This document shows positions 1-10,899 of a stretch of DNA of 64,000 bases, in pieces. The first letter of the stretch is position 1. The number at the start of each line of letters is the position of its first letter. The notes below the pieces were generated by a model, which was not told the origin of the DNA, searched no databases, and saw only the letters and a list, made by a program, of their open reading frames with translations. The translations under genes and the position numbers were made by a program. The stretch comes from Puccinia triticina (lineage: Eukaryota; Basidiomycota; Pucciniomycetes; Pucciniales; Pucciniaceae), in the NCBI RefSeq assembly GCF_026914185.1, contig NC_070572.1, positions 1,984,001 through 2,048,000 on the forward strand, given 5' to 3'.

Positions 1-645
1 ACAGGTACTTGTGCATTTTCCATCCAGAACCCCCTGTTCCTCTCAGTCTCAATGACCGGGGTATGTCCCAGTCATTGAGAGTGTTTCCTCTCAATCACTG
101 GGACAGAACCCGTTCATTGGGAGTGTTTCCTCTCAATGACTGGGACAGACCCTGGTCATTGAGAGTGTTTCCTCTCAATGACTGGGACAGACCCTGGTCA
201 TTGAGAGTGTTTCCTCTCAATGACTGGGACAGACCCGGGTCATTGAGAGTGTTTCCTCTCAATGACTGGGACAGACCTGGGTCATTGAGAGTGTTTCCTC
301 TCAATGACTGAGACAGACCCTGGTCATTGAGAGTGAACAAACGTCTTGATGACCAGGGTCTTCCCCAGCCATTGAGGTTGTTTCCTCTCAATGAATGGGG
401 TCTGTCTTGGTCATCAAAAGGAAACAACCCTCCTGATGACTGGGGTCTTTCCGATTCATTGAGGTTGTTTCCTTGAAATGACTGGAGTCTGTCCCAGTCA
501 TTGAGAGGGTTGATTCCTCCCAATGAACAGGATCTGTCCTGGTCATTGAGAGGGTTGATTCCACCCAATGAACAGGATCTTTTCCTTTCATCAACCCAAT
601 GACCAGGATCTGTCCTAATAATTGAGATGAATCAACCCCCTTGGT
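1..645. repeat. 42-bp palindromic minisatellite (array 1, cut by window edge)
   Basis: Tandem units of about 42 bp. Each unit carries GTCATTGAGAG and its near reverse complement CTCTCAATGAC around a short spacer (TGTTTC), so every unit can fold on itself. Units at roughly 75-330 are nearly identical; units at 330-645 are more diverged and alternate in orientation of the core. The long open frames across it come only from the repeat period being a multiple of three. A homologous array lies at about 33490-34320. Confidence 0.9.
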
Positions 646-677
646 TAGCACAACAGTGGGTACCCGGATGCCTGGAA

Positions 678-1157
678 CAACGGTGGGTCGCTACTTTACG
701 GTTATCGATATCGTAACGTTATCGTAGCGATTTTTGGTCCCTTTACGCTAACCGGAGCGGTAGCAATGGGGAAATGTGGTGCGATATTGATATTGCACTG
801 GGCGGGTGTTTTTTTTTCAAGGCCGCTACGATATCTATGGGCAGAGCAGCAGGTATTTATCAACATATTGAGCAAGAAAAGGCCATTTCAGGGCTGATTT
901 GGCCTTTCACTGCTCAATAAAGTGTTGCTCTGCTTGATAAGGTCCAATTTGACCCTTAATTGCTTAATAAAATGTTAATTTTCTCAATAACACATTACTT
1001 TACTAGTAACGGCTGTACAAAAAAAGGCCAGTTACGATAACCGTGACGCGGCAATCCGCGCGCTAGCGTTAACAATAACTGTAAAAAAGTTAGGCGCAGC
1101 TCGCTACTTTACTCTACAGCCCCGGTTATCGTAGAGTAAAGTAGCGACCCACCGTTG
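678..1157. mobile_element. 480-bp MITE, CAACG termini, 7-bp TSD
   Basis: Non-autonomous DNA transposon. The left end CAACGGTGGGTCGCTACTTT is matched by its reverse complement at 1138-1157, giving about 22 bp of perfect terminal inverted repeat. It is bounded by a direct repeat CCTGGAA at 671-677 and 1158-1164. The subterminal DNA is dense in short palindromes built from TATCGTAGCG and GTTACGATA-like words. There is no coding capacity. The termini and 7-bp duplication resemble those of the elements at 29795-30285 and 45147-48199. Confidence 0.88.
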
Positions 1158-1164
1158 CCTGGAA

Positions 1165-1462
1165 GACCTGCCTCACTGCGGGTATCTGGGTACCTGGTGC
1201 TTTTTTGCCCAAAATCCCACACCCGGACCCGTACACGGCACCTGCCCGCGTTTCCCAGTTCCCAGCCCAGGGGTACACTTGGCTATCTCTAAGACAGGGT
1301 TCCTAAAAGTGCACCAAAACTTGATAGCTTTGAGTAAATTATTCTTTTTTGGTTTATCTTCTAGGCAGTATCATATAAACATAAATTAAATTTGAGGTGG
1401 TGGTGGCTTTTGGTCATATTCCCACTACTAACAATGGTGGTTCAGCTATGTTATTAAATAGT
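1165..1462. other. No recognised feature
   Basis: Unique-looking sequence between the MITE and the 21-bp repeat. No gene, splice signals or repeat structure recognised. Confidence 0.5.
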
Positions 1463-1747
1463 GCCACCAGCACTGTGAATAGGGCCTCTTGCACTGTGAA
1501 TAGGGCCTCTTGCACTGTGAATAGGGCCTCTTGCACTGTGAATAGGGCCTCAAGCACTGTGAGCAAGACCTATGGCACTGTGAGCAAGATCTCTGGGACT
1601 GTGAGCAAGACCTATGGCACTGTGAGCAAGATCTCTGGGACTGTGAGCAAGACCTCTGGAACTGTGAGCAAGTACTCTAGCACTGTCAATAGTGCCTCTG
1701 AAACTGTGAACAGGGCATTTGGTACTTTTAATAGTGCCTCCAGCAAA
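1463..1747. repeat. 21-bp tandem repeat
   Basis: About thirteen diverged copies of a 21-bp unit, first of type CACTGTGAATAGGGCCTCTTG and then CACTGTGAGCAAGACCTATGG. Because 21 is divisible by three the array is open in several frames and would read as a heptapeptide repeat (TVNRAS / TVSKTY types). No promoter, start context or neighbouring exon supports translation, so it is annotated as a minisatellite. Confidence 0.85.
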
Positions 1748-2920
1748 TGTACTGCTGTTACCTGCCAGGCAGTGCAGGTTGCAGTGTGAGGTACTGAAAA
1801 GGAATGCTGAGTTACTTTGCCAGGTGGTCACACCTATAAGACTTGGCTTTGGGAAAACTGGAGGTTCTATCTCTTTATGTGAGACTTTTGCAGAATGTTA
1901 GACTGAATTCAGACCCCTGGATCCCAGTAAAGCCTTGCACAAACCCTTTAGTCTTAGTGAGAAGTATTGCAGGGTCATCCCAGGTTGCTCTTTGTGCCCC
2001 TTGTCTCTCAAAGAAGGTATTTTGTGAAGTTCAGATGTAAACTGTGGATTTTTGTGAGGGGGGGGGGATGATGGCAGCTAGAAAACCTAATGCTGTGACC
2101 CAAACTCACCAGGGTTTGGGATAATCAGTACCCCTTACCCAATGTGACTGTTGTTGGACATCACTCCCAAACCCCTGATATTCCACCAAAGTGCCATATC
2201 ACTATGATTTAAACACTGCCCTGGTGTGGCAGGGCAACACTCTGGGTCTAAGGCTGGGACCCAAACCCCGGCTTTTGGGCCATGCCCCAGGGTGTATGCC
2301 CCAGGGTTAGGGCATCAGGATGGGACTCATCTCATGCCCCAAACCCCGGGTCATGACAGGCTCTGAGGATGGGGGCAAGGGTGCATCATTTTTTTAGACT
2401 GGGTCCCTATTGCCTCTAGGTAGTCTGCAGCCTATATACAAATACAGACTCAAATTAATTACACCAAGTGGCACTGTGGAGTTGCTATTTTTTGTGCCAT
2501 AATGAATGTTCATAGATAATGGGTTTATGTGACATGGGAAACTTTTGGTTGATTTCCATTTTGAAGACCACTACTTCAAAAATTGTTTTCAAATATTTCA
2601 CTTGACTACTGCAAACAAACAGGGCTTGATTCAATTCCACGGAAGGGTATATGTGTGTTTCACAAGTTAGACTGTGGCTAAATGAGATTTTCTTAGCTCC
2701 AATGTTTAGCATAATTCAATTGTGGACCCCCCTATTAAATATGTTGAGGTAAAATTTATTGAGAAAAGGCCGTGCCATGTGAGCTGGCCCTGAGGTAGTT
2801 GAAGTGAAAACAGGTGAAAATTGCAGTGTGGTTGCATGAGTTGTTGTGTGCTCCGCGTGACAAGCCAACGACACACTTCCACCATCAACCACCATCTACA
2901 CACATAACTACTCCACATAC
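1748..2920. other. No recognised gene
   Basis: About 1.2 kb without a convincing coding region. It has a G8 run near 2059 and a block repeating 'gccccaggg' words at 2270-2350. Open frames here are short and lack coding character. Confidence 0.5.
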
Positions 2921-3289
2921 CATCATGTCCCAAACGTTCACGCCGACCGCCAAATTCTCAGCCAACGAACGCGACTGGCAAGCCGAAATCGGTAGGTCTG
3001 AGCCTCCAGTTGACGTGGCATAGGGTGATCACCTTGCTGACACAGATATATCAATCATCACAAACAACCTTGGCTTGGTACCGTTCCTAAGGTATGTTGC
3101 CCTGGACGACATCGATAGTGTTTACCAAGGAGTCGTTGGTCCGGTTCTTGAAAACCTTGGACCTCGAAGTGGACCCGAACATGTCCCAGGTGAGCCGGTC
3201 AACCAAGACGATATGTTCTATCCGCCCAGAAGCTCTCCTCAAGCTGACCCGTTTTCTGGTGATCGGCGCATCACACCCAGCTCAAAAAA

Positions 3290-3797
3290 ATGCCAAAATT
3301 CGCCACCTGCGGCGTGCTTTCCGAGGGCGAGAACAACCTTGTCCAGCCCTCCGCGCCGACTCCGTCTGTCGCGCCCGCCGAGCAGTCGGATGTTCCGGCT
3401 TTCATTCCAACCCGAAAGGTCCGCGAACAACCTGGTGAGAATACATTCGCGCAGAGCGTCAGACTGAAGTTAGGTAGAAAAGTGCACATACTGATCCTCG
3501 ATGAATATTTCTTTTCGTGCAGGTGGTGGGAGCTCCCAGATCGCCTCTTTACTCGGAGGCGATCGTCAGAGCGATGCCATGAACTGGGTCCCCCCGCCGA
3601 TCGCCCAGCAAGCCTCAGCCTCCAGCGAACCGGCCCCCACGCCGGCCCAGCAGCAGCAGGCACCCGTCGCCGCGCCCGAGGATGACGGGCCGTACGTCAT
3701 GATGCCCGACGGCTCGCGCTTCGTGCCTTCCAGGAAAGTCAGAGAGCCCGTCGGCGGCCATTCCAGCATGGCCGACATCCTCTCCGGAGGAAGGTGA
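3290..3797 (+). CDS. Small two-exon protein with duplicated (P/S)-x-R-K-V-R-E motif
   Basis: Exons 3290-3434 and 3523-3797 join in frame to about 139 residues. The 88-nt intron has a GTGAGA donor and a TTTCGTGCAG acceptor. The protein is hydrophilic and Pro/Ala/Gln-rich, with no signal peptide or membrane segment. It contains two copies of a ~23-residue module: IPTRKVREQPGGGSSQIASL, which spans the splice junction, and VPSRKVREPVGGHSSMADIL at the C-terminus. The layout recalls the PPGG/SS motifs of Jupiter/HN1-type microtubule-associated proteins, but that is a weak resemblance and no function is assigned. The start is the first ATG in frame; a 5' exon near 2924 (a 23-codon stretch ending at a GTAGGT donor) could belong to the same gene. 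Confidence 0.6.
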
Positions 3798-4156
3798 AAA
3801 CCCCTTCACCAATCATTCGAATCACAAAAGGCTCTCAATCTCCTCTTTCCGGCCAAGTCTTTCTAACAGTCGGTCTAGCCTTCTTGACTCTCCCTGGCCC
3901 GTCCTTGTTTCTTGACACCAGTCATCGTTTCTCAAACATATTGCTGCCCCATCATGTAAATGGTATCAGTTTGTAAAGTTGTTGGAAGAGAGACATGTAT
4001 TTTGTGTTTTGGGCTTGGATACTTGTTTCTTAGACAATTTGACGACGACCCCCTTTTTTTTCTTTTCGGCTGTCGTGTTGGTTTGCACTTTCAGGGGTGA
4101 TGAATTTATTCTGAAAAAAAGACCCATCGCCTGATAAGCGTTGGGAAGTTATCCAA

Positions 4157-4606
4157 GTTTATTAAAGCCTTGAAATCACAAAACAAAAATTCAAGGGTTT
4201 CCCCTACAAATATCCAAAAATCACAAAATAAACTCAAGGGTTTCCCCTCTACAACATCCAGAAGAAAAAACATGAAGGGCTTTCCCTCTACAAATGCCAA
4301 AATCAACAAAAAAAACTATGAAAACCAAAAACAAAACAATAATCTGCACCCAGCCACCTAACATCAGCAAGCTGATGCACCGTGGCCCACCATCCATCCC
4401 TGTCTAGCAGGGTTAAAAAATGGTGAGAGGATGACCCCCAGCGCGCCACATTGAAGGCATTATGCAAAGGAGGGCCACCGAGTAGAGCCCCTCAAACGGT
4501 GCAAGTGCAACAGCGGAGGGGGTGAGGACAAACCACACGCTGGAATTACAGCGGCAGAAAACGCCTGGGGATTAATCAAACCCAAGGACAGGCTTTTATA
4601 TCCAAC
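4157..4606 (-). repeat. Dispersed repeat X, copy 1
   Basis: Read on the minus strand this has a TATA-like box (GGATATAAAAGCC, near 4591-4603). It then shares GATTAATCCCCAGG..., CCCCCTCCGCTGTTGCAC, ACCCTGCTAGACAGGGATGG, two or three GGGGAAACCCTTGA blocks and a terminal TTTAATAAACTTGGAT (polyadenylation-like). The same ordered blocks recur at 53345-53795, 57100-57555 and partly at 44873-44940. The TATA box plus terminal AATAAA suggests a solo LTR or a short non-autonomous transcription unit. Exact ends were not found. Confidence 0.7.
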
Positions 4607-4609
4607 TCT

Positions 4610-5790
4610 GGTTAGCCTTGCCCTTCCCCTTGACTCCGCCTATTGTACAAGACCATCTGCGACCACCCCACTGCTACTGTATGTTTGACCTGCATAGCAC
4701 TGACTACATATTAAATGTACATCAAACCCTGACAGCAGATTGTGCCACAGTGAGGTGTATTCACTCATCATCATCTCGGTCTACAAGACCCTTGGTCCGA
4801 TGGTAGTGAAGTACTTCTTTACTTGGAAGGTGCCTGCCGCCGGGGCAGTCACCAAGGTCCAAGCACGCCTAACTCGCCACTGCCTGCCCCTCACCGTGTC
4901 TCCACCGCCTCGCCTGTGGCCAGTCTCTATTGCCACCATTCATTCAGCCTTTCTTCCTGCCCAGCTCAGGCCTCCCCTATGTACATATCACCTCGCCGCT
5001 AACGCTCAGCGCCCCCATCCGAATACCATGACAATCTCTCCTGAATATCACACAAAAAAATCAAAGCAGTTGGCCACTGCGTTCCCCATCCAATATTGCC
5101 AATGAAGGGTCCAGCGGTTCTCATGCGCATTTTTGTGGCCATGGGGCTGGCCAAGCCTTAAACTGTCCATGTATTCTATCTCTGTCATCAACCTCATTGA
5201 TCTTGTCCTTGCAAACTCTGTCTTCCAAAAACTAACGCTGATTTCTATGTTTTTGGGTTTTGATAGATAGTCAAATTACTTTTGGCACCACCCTGCTCAT
5301 CACCAAACAACACCGTTGATGAAGTTGCTACAACATTCACGTTCCAGATTTGAGCGGCACCGGCCTCATGCCTCTTGGCTCCGTACGTCTCTCCCTGCCC
5401 AGACCAAACTTAACATAAGCCCTTGTCCCTGCTGCGGCCGGGGGGGGGGGGGGGGCGCCCCCATTTGGCCTGGGAGAGATGCATAGCATCAAGATCTCTC
5501 CCGCAGGGAGAGGAATTACGACTAAAAAGCACATGTTGGCCTGAGAGAATCTGAAACTTTGGGTGGTGGCCGATGTCATCACCACCTGCAGACCGCACTT
5601 TTTGACCAGTTCTTTTTTGGTCTTCATGATTTGAAGCTTGTATTTCTCTTAACTAAACTGTCTACTCAAATTCTTGGCAACCCATCCCCCTCATGCCCAA
5701 AAAAAATAGACAAACTTTCAGATCCTTGGCCGCTTACTCACAAGGCCATGGCTTTTTCCCGTGTTTCTTTTTTTCAAAGTCACCCTCTTT
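4610..5790. other. No recognised gene
   Basis: No convincing exon set. A G14 run lies near 5440-5454. Open frames are short and without family motifs. The part nearest 5846 may hold decayed downstream sequence of the helicase-like frame interrupted by the copia element. Confidence 0.45.
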
Positions 5791-5804
5791 TTTCCGACCG
5801 TTTG

Positions 5805-5845
5805 GACTTTGAGGATCACAGCCTTCTTCGATTTGGCAAAGAGGT
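5805..5845 (-). pseudogene. Helicase-like fragment, downstream side of copia insertion
   Basis: Removing the copia element and one copy of its GAGGT duplication makes this segment continue the minus-strand frame of 10639-10873. It gives a stretch reading LFAKSKKAVIL, the region that follows motif I in the helicase fold. The frame deteriorates beyond about 5805. Confidence 0.55.
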
Positions 5846-6014
5846 TGTTGTAGTGGATGACTGGAGCAGCAAGACACAATGCGGTGTCGAGATGAGGATG
5901 GGCAAGGAAGGATGAGGAAAAGATCTTCCGCGCCCGCTGCTCCAGAACTACACTACAACATGGATGTCACAGAAAGAAAGAATGTGTGAAACATACAACC
6001 TGTGAACCTCAACA
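5846..6014 (-). repeat. 3' LTR of copia element 1
   Basis: 169 bp, over 95 percent identical by eye to 10464-10633, with TG..CA ends read on the minus strand. The differences (e.g. acaatgcggtgtc versus acgatgcggtgtt) suggest moderate age. Confidence 0.93.
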
Positions 6015-6092
6015 CCCCCCCTTGCTGAACACATGAAAGAGAAAAGAAGAAGAAAGAAAAGAAGAAAGAAAAAAAATAAGAGGAAAAGAAAA

Positions 6093-7634
6093 CTAGACAA
6101 TCCCAAAGGCCAGGCGGTGAGTTTTGAGTTGAACACGGGGCAGGGGCTTGGTGAGCATGTCAGCTAACATATCTTTGGTGGAGACATGGAGGATGGAGAG
6201 TTTGTTTGACTTAACACACTCCCGGATGAAGTGAAATCGGGCGTCAATGTGTTTTGTTCGAGAGTGGTGCTCTGGATTCTTAGCCAGTGCCTCCGCACCG
6301 GCATTGTCCACATGAAGTGGGATTGAGTATTGAGGCCGAAGATGTAGTTCTTTAAGGATGCTTCTCAGCCAGAGCCCTTCTTTTCAGGAGTCATACATAG
6401 CTTTGTATTCTGCTTCCGTGCTTGAAAGGGAAACAGTTGCTTGTTTTCTTGACTTCCAGGAGATGGCGCCAACACCTATGCGGAAAGTGTATGCTGAAGT
6501 GGAACGGCGGTCTTCACAATTTTTGGCCCAGTCCGAGTCTGAGAATCCCAAGCAGTCAAGCGAACCACCGAGTCGAAGGCGAAGATGCTTTGTTGAGACA
6601 ATATAGTGCAGGACCCTCAGGCCTGCACGCCAGTGAGCCTCTGAAGGGTCCTTCAGAAATTGGGAGAGTCTGTTAACGGCAAAAGATACGTCGGGTTGTG
6701 TGCACTGAGAGACCCACAAGAGGGATCCAATAAGTTGGTTGTATGGTCCTGACGAGGGAGAGTCTGACGCCGAACGGCGTTTCAGGTCCTTGAAAGCACT
6801 GTTGGTTGGGGTTGGGGTGGGGAGGTGAGTTCCTCCCAGAAAACGGGAACACAATTCGTCAATGTAGTGCTCCTGAGAGAGATAGATCAAACTCTGTTTG
6901 ACGTCTCGTTGAATGTTGAGAGAGAGGAAGTGATGTAGTTCTTCGTCCGCTCCAATCTTGAAATGCTTTCCAAGGGCCAAAATTGTTTGGTCGACGAACA
7001 AGGGCTCACCCACGATGGCAATATCGTCCACATGGGTGGTCAACGCACCAACCAGTTTCTTGTCCTTGAGTTTGAAATATAACGTTGGGTCATACTTTGA
7101 TTGAGACAGACCAATGTCAATCAGCGTCGCGTGAAGCTCCCGGTTCCATTCTCTAGGGGACTGCTTTAGACCGTAGATTGATCTGGATACTTCGCAGACC
7201 CAATCAGGGTGGTTTGGGTCCTCAAATCCGGGTGGCTGTTCCATGTACACGGGTTCATCGAGTCAACCATTAAGGAATGCCGTTTTGAAGTCCACTTGTC
7301 GGCCTTTCCACCTTTTTGCGGCGAGCAGACTCAGAATCAAGCGGAGCGTTTCAAGACGGAGAGTGGGAGCAAAAACTTCAAGGTAGTCAATTCCTCTGAC
7401 TTGTGTGTAGCCCATTGCAACCAGACGGGCTTTCAATTTCTGAATTGTTTTATTGGCGCGACACTTAACCTTGAAAACCCATTTGCTCTTGATGATCTTT
7501 TGCTTGAGAGGGCGAGGTACCAGCTTCCAGGTAGACATTCCAATGAGGGAGGCATACTCCTCCTCGGCCGCTTTCAACCATTTGTGTTTGTTTGGCGATT
7601 GAATGAGTTGCCGCCAAGTTTTGGGCGTGTCCAA
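6093..7634 (-). pseudogene. Copia 1 reverse transcriptase and RNase H
   Basis: Three open blocks in sequence on the minus strand: 7634-7263, 7250-6384 and 6311-6093. The first has the RT N-terminal features of copia (KSKWVFKVK, ARLVAMGYTQVRGIDY, VDFKTAFLNG). The second has QPPGF, YGLKQSPREWN, the catalytic HVDD box, the RNase H segment WKSRKQATVSLSSTEAEY and the G-L-x-W-V conservation typical of copia. The third has the RNase H tail (RTKHIDARFHFIRE, DMLTKPL). Frame breaks at about 7250-7263 and 6311-6384 make it a pseudogene. Confidence 0.92.
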
Positions 7635-9494
7635 GTCATTGGAAGTGGATGCCGACTTTGACCAGTTTCCATAGCGGTCTGGTGGGCGGGCAGTTCGAGT
7701 GGGGCGAGCGACGGGGTCTCAGGAGCAGCTTCGTGTCGAGGAGCGACAGGGGGATTGGCAGAAAGAGAGCCTTGAGGCGTGTCAACTACGCTTGGTGGCG
7801 TACCCAACGATGAGCTTGGCCCATCCCCAGCGTCTAGGTTCACAAGAGAGTCTGAGGGAAAGGAAGGTGTATGCTTGACTGGCCACGGTAGTTCTACCTC
7901 AAGAGGTGCTGGGGAGGACTTGATTGGATGAAGAAAGGGGAAAACGGAGTCAACGAAGATGATGTCGTGTGACTTTACTACGCTGCGCTTCTCCAAGTCC
8001 CAGAGGCGATACCTGTTGCCATCGGACAGGTATGAGAGGAGAACCGCGGCCCGAGCTTTCCTGTCCAGTTTTTGTCTGTTCGCTTCTGGCACCTTGAACC
8101 ACGTTAGACACCCAAAAGGATGGAGATATTTGGGGTCAACCAGGGGGATGCCAAGAATCTCATTAGCCGATTTGAAACCAACCGGAGTCCGACAGGGAAT
8201 CGAGTTGAACGTGTGAGCTACATGTCGTAAAGAATCTGCCCAGAAAGGTTTGGGAAGATGGGAGCTGAGGAGAGAGCACCGGATGAGGTTGCCAATAGTC
8301 CTGTTAGTCCTCTCAGCTACCCCATTGAGTTCTGGCGAATGTGGAGGTCCTGGTTCGTGTGATATGCCCGCTAGTGAGAGATATGAAGCAAACTCATTTG
8401 ACATGTATTTGCCACCATTGTCAGAGCATAGAGCCCTGACTTGGAATCGACCATCTTTCTCAAACAACGCACGAAAGAGCTTGAAACACGGGAAAACGTG
8501 CTACTTAGATTTCATGGGATAGAAGGAAACAAATTTAGAGCAGTCGTCAACGAAGATAACAAAGTATTTATATCCTTCGCGGGATGCTTCTTCAAACGAG
8601 CCAACGTCGGAGTGGATGAGTTGACCAGGTGTATCCGAGCGGTGAGCCGATCACGATTTGAAAGCCCTGCGGTGCATCTTTGACTGCACGCATGTCGGGC
8701 ATTGCTGAACGTCAATCTCATTATTGATGGTGGGCTTTATCCCTAGGCGCTTGAGGAGTTGTTTGAGGGGGCGAAGGCCTATGTGAGATAGGCGGTGGTG
8801 GAAACCGAGCAGAGTGTTATTAACAGACTCTGAAGGTGGGGACATGACTGAATTGGAGCTTACAGGGCTAGGGGACAGGTAATACAAGTTCCCTTTTGAT
8901 GGCCGTTACCAAGGATTTCGCCATCAATCTTGATTGTTCTTGCGTCGTAGATGTCGCAGCCCCCGGAGCCAAACACTACTGCGAGTGAAGCGTCGCAGAT
9001 GTTCACGATTGAGATGAGAGGCTCGGCCAAGTCCGGGACCACGAGTGAGGGTATTTTTACCGGCTTAGCGAAAGGGAGAACGAGTGAACCCCGTGGGTTG
9101 CAGCAACAATTGAGTGGTCGGCAAGTCGAACTGGAGTGGAATCAGGTCAAGGGTTCTCGACGTCGGCCAAGTACGGTGTCATGGTGATGGAGCAGTCGGA
9201 GTCGAGGTTCACCTCTCAAGATGACACTGCTCTTGAGCTCACCTTGCTGAAGGTTACCGCGCTACCCGATTTGGCTGACTTGCCCTTTTGGGCCTGACTC
9301 TTCGTCTGACGAGCCGACGCTTCGACTTCGGAGTTGGAGTAATCCGAGTCGTCGGCTGAGTCGTAGTCCCCCCCTATGTTGACAACGGTGGTGTTGCCGG
9401 CCTTCTCGGGAGCGCCAGATCGAGTCCTCACTGGGCGTTTGTCCGAGGAATCACAATGTTCAAAACGATGGGAGGGGGGGTTCTGATTCAACAC
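7574..9494 (-). pseudogene. Copia 1 protease-integrase region
   Basis: Minus-strand blocks carry a decayed aspartic-protease zone around 9190-9170 (DSDCSITMTP in place of DSGAS). They also carry a GAG-pre-integrase zinc domain around 8815-8680 (HHRLSHIG...CPTCVQSK) and the integrase core. The D, D, E triad is visible as HSDVGSFE, SDNGGKY and ELNGVAERTN. The open block 8467-7574 covers the second half of the core and a long Pro/Ser-rich C-terminus. Stop codons interrupt the stretch 8887-9187. Confidence 0.88.
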
Positions 9495-9506
9495 CCTTGC
9501 TGCTGA

Positions 9507-10355
9507 TCAACAGTGCTCGAAGTCGTGTCCTGAGCGTTTGCAGTAGTTACAGTACAGTGAGTCATTATAGGGTCGTCGACTCCTGCCCGGTCGTTTGGTG
9601 TTTGCTTTGGACACCAAGATAGGAGCAGTCCCTTCATCCGTGCAAGTCTTTCGGCGTAGAGATTCTGCCTTGAGTGCGGCGACAACCTTGGCGGAAGAGA
9701 GAGTCGTATCGTTCAAGATGGAAGCGACACAAGGCATCCAGTCATCTGGAAGTGAAATTATGAGGGAAGCTGCGTAGATATCGTCAGCCGTGAGTGGTTT
9801 TGCAGCGGTGATGAGAGCTTTGAGTTGATCAAAGTGTCCACGCATTTCGATGAGGTGAGGCTCAATATCATCCCCCGACATCCTGGCCAGGAGAAGTCTT
9901 TGAAGCCAGTAGATGCGATTCCCAGATGCCAAGCTTTGATGTGCTTCGGCCAGTGACTCCCACATTCCAGCGGCATCTTCACCAAAGTCCTGAATGTAGC
10001 AGAGATTGGCAAGGTCGATGGTTTTGGCAATCACCGAGCAGACGGTGATGTTGTCATCCGTCCAGGTTGCCGGGCGAGCTTTTGAGTCGGTAGCCTTCAG
10101 CACGTAGTCGACTTTGCACATTTTGAGGTGGAGCAGGATAACGAACTTCCACCCGCTGTAGTTCAACCCTTCACCAGGGGGTTTTAGGGCAACCACGGTG
10201 CCTAGAGATTTGATGACGGGATGGGTTTGATCATTGGACATCACTGAGACAGGAAGAGGTGTAGTCAAAACTGTTTTGACACCCAACGGTGTAGATGTGG
10301 ATGCGGGACTGTCGAGGTTGCTGGGCATAGATAGTGTGTAAATAAAAGAAAACAC
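9507..10355 (-). CDS. Copia 1 gag polyprotein segment with zinc knuckle
   Basis: About 276-282 residues depending on whether the start is at 10355 or the ATG near 10328. It contains the copia capsid-like core (LNYSGWKFVILLHLKM, WESLAEAHQS, LQRLLLARMSGDD) and ends in a CCHC zinc knuckle, CNYCKRSGHDFEHC. A TGA directly after the knuckle ends the frame, and a similar HRFEHC remnant follows in the next open block, indicating a local duplication or frameshift. Capsid/nucleocapsid role by family; the copy is unlikely to be active given the rest of the element. Confidence 0.88.
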   Translation of the reverse strand: MFSFIYTLSMPSNLDSPASTSTPLGVKTVLTTPLPVSVMSNDQTHPVIKSLGTVVALKPPGEGLNYSGWKFVILLHLKMCKVDYVLKATDSKARPATWTDDNITVCSVIAKTIDLANLCYIQDFGEDAAGMWESLAEAHQSLASGNRIYWLQRLLLARMSGDDIEPHLIEMRGHFDQLKALITAAKPLTADDIYAASLIISLPDDWMPCVASILNDTTLSSAKVVAALKAESLRRKTCTDEGTAPILVSKANTKRPGRSRRPYNDSLYCNYCKRSGHDFEHC

Positions 10356-10463
10356 TGTTCACGGCAGCTACCGGATCCTTCAGATGATTGTGTAAACTAT
10401 GTGACTCGACTTGTTTGACGTTATTTAACGTGTTGACGCTGGAGACAACTGGGTCTCATAACC

Positions 10464-10633
10464 TGTTGCAGTGGATGACTGGAGCAGCAAGACACGATGC
10501 GGTGTTGAGATGAGGATGGGCGAGGAAGGATGAGGAAAAGATCTTCCGCGCCCGCTGCTCCAGAACTACACTACAACATGGATGTCACAGAAAGAAAGAA
10601 TGTGTGAAAGCATACAACCTGTGAACCTCAACA
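10464..10633 (-). repeat. 5' LTR of copia element 1
   Basis: 170 bp, pair of 5846-6014. The adjoining internal sequence holds the probable primer binding site (10449-10463 read on the minus strand). Confidence 0.93.
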
Positions 10634-10638
10634 GAGGT

Positions 10639-10873
10639 TGTAGTACATCTCTGAGATGCAAGACTTCCCGCAACCCGTCCCGGCCATCACAAATGTGTGC
10701 CGTCCTTCGACTAGATTCACCACTGCATCAATTTGGACCGGCTTTGGTGGCTTGTTTTCAGGGTAGCGGGGTAAGCAGTCATCAATTATTGCTTCCGTTA
10801 AATCACTTTTGTTCATCCGGGTCCATTTACTTGCTAGCCAAGCCTTTGTTGACTTGCTTTTTGTTGGTGGCAT
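10639..10873 (-). pseudogene. Helicase-like ORF, N-terminal fragment with Walker A, split by copia element
   Basis: Minus-strand frame starting ATG at 10873. It reads a basic N-terminus, then PKPVQIDAVVNLVEGRHTFV and a Walker A/motif I AGTGCGKSCISE, as in superfamily 2 DEAD/RecQ-type helicases whose preceding glutamine (Q motif, here PVQIDA) is also present. The copia element interrupts the frame right after EMYYN. The frame resumes at 5845. RecQ-like helicase fragments of this kind are common in repeat-rich fungal genomes, so this may itself derive from a mobile or multicopy family. No later motifs (DEAH) were found. Confidence 0.75.
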
Positions 10874-10899
10874 TCTGAGGCAACTGACTGAACTTGGAG

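Larger units (their letters stand above)
5846..10633 (-). mobile_element. Ty1/copia LTR retrotransposon (degenerate)
   Basis: A complete element of 4,788 bp. LTRs of 169 bp (5846-6014) and 170 bp (10464-10633) start TGTTG and end CAACA. They are flanked by the 5-bp duplication GAGGT at 5841-5845 and 10634-10638. Coding order on the minus strand is gag, protease, integrase, RT, RNase H, which is the copia order. A polypurine tract (AAGGGGGGG) abuts the 3' LTR. Next to the 5' LTR a minus-strand GGTTATGAGACCCAG matches the anticodon arm of an initiator-type tRNA-Met rather than its 3' end. Several stops and frameshifts make it non-functional. Confidence 0.93.

Noticed and set aside
95..651. Long open frames on the minus strand across the first minisatellite
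   Set aside because: They exist only because the 42-bp unit is a multiple of three and lacks stops; no start context, introns or flanking coding sequence.
678..1157. An 8-bp (standard hAT) target duplication for the first MITE
   Set aside because: Shifting the element boundary by one or two bases does not yield an 8-bp match; only CCTGGAA (7 bp) is exact.
1397..1789. Repetitive 130-codon plus-strand frame
   Set aside because: Product of the 21-bp tandem repeat; frames on both strands are open and nothing supports translation.
3094..3438. Plus-strand frame with ESLVRFLKTLDLEVDPN
   Set aside because: It overlaps the better supported two-exon gene in another frame, and no splice sites connect it cleanly; it could be a 5' exon but this is not shown.
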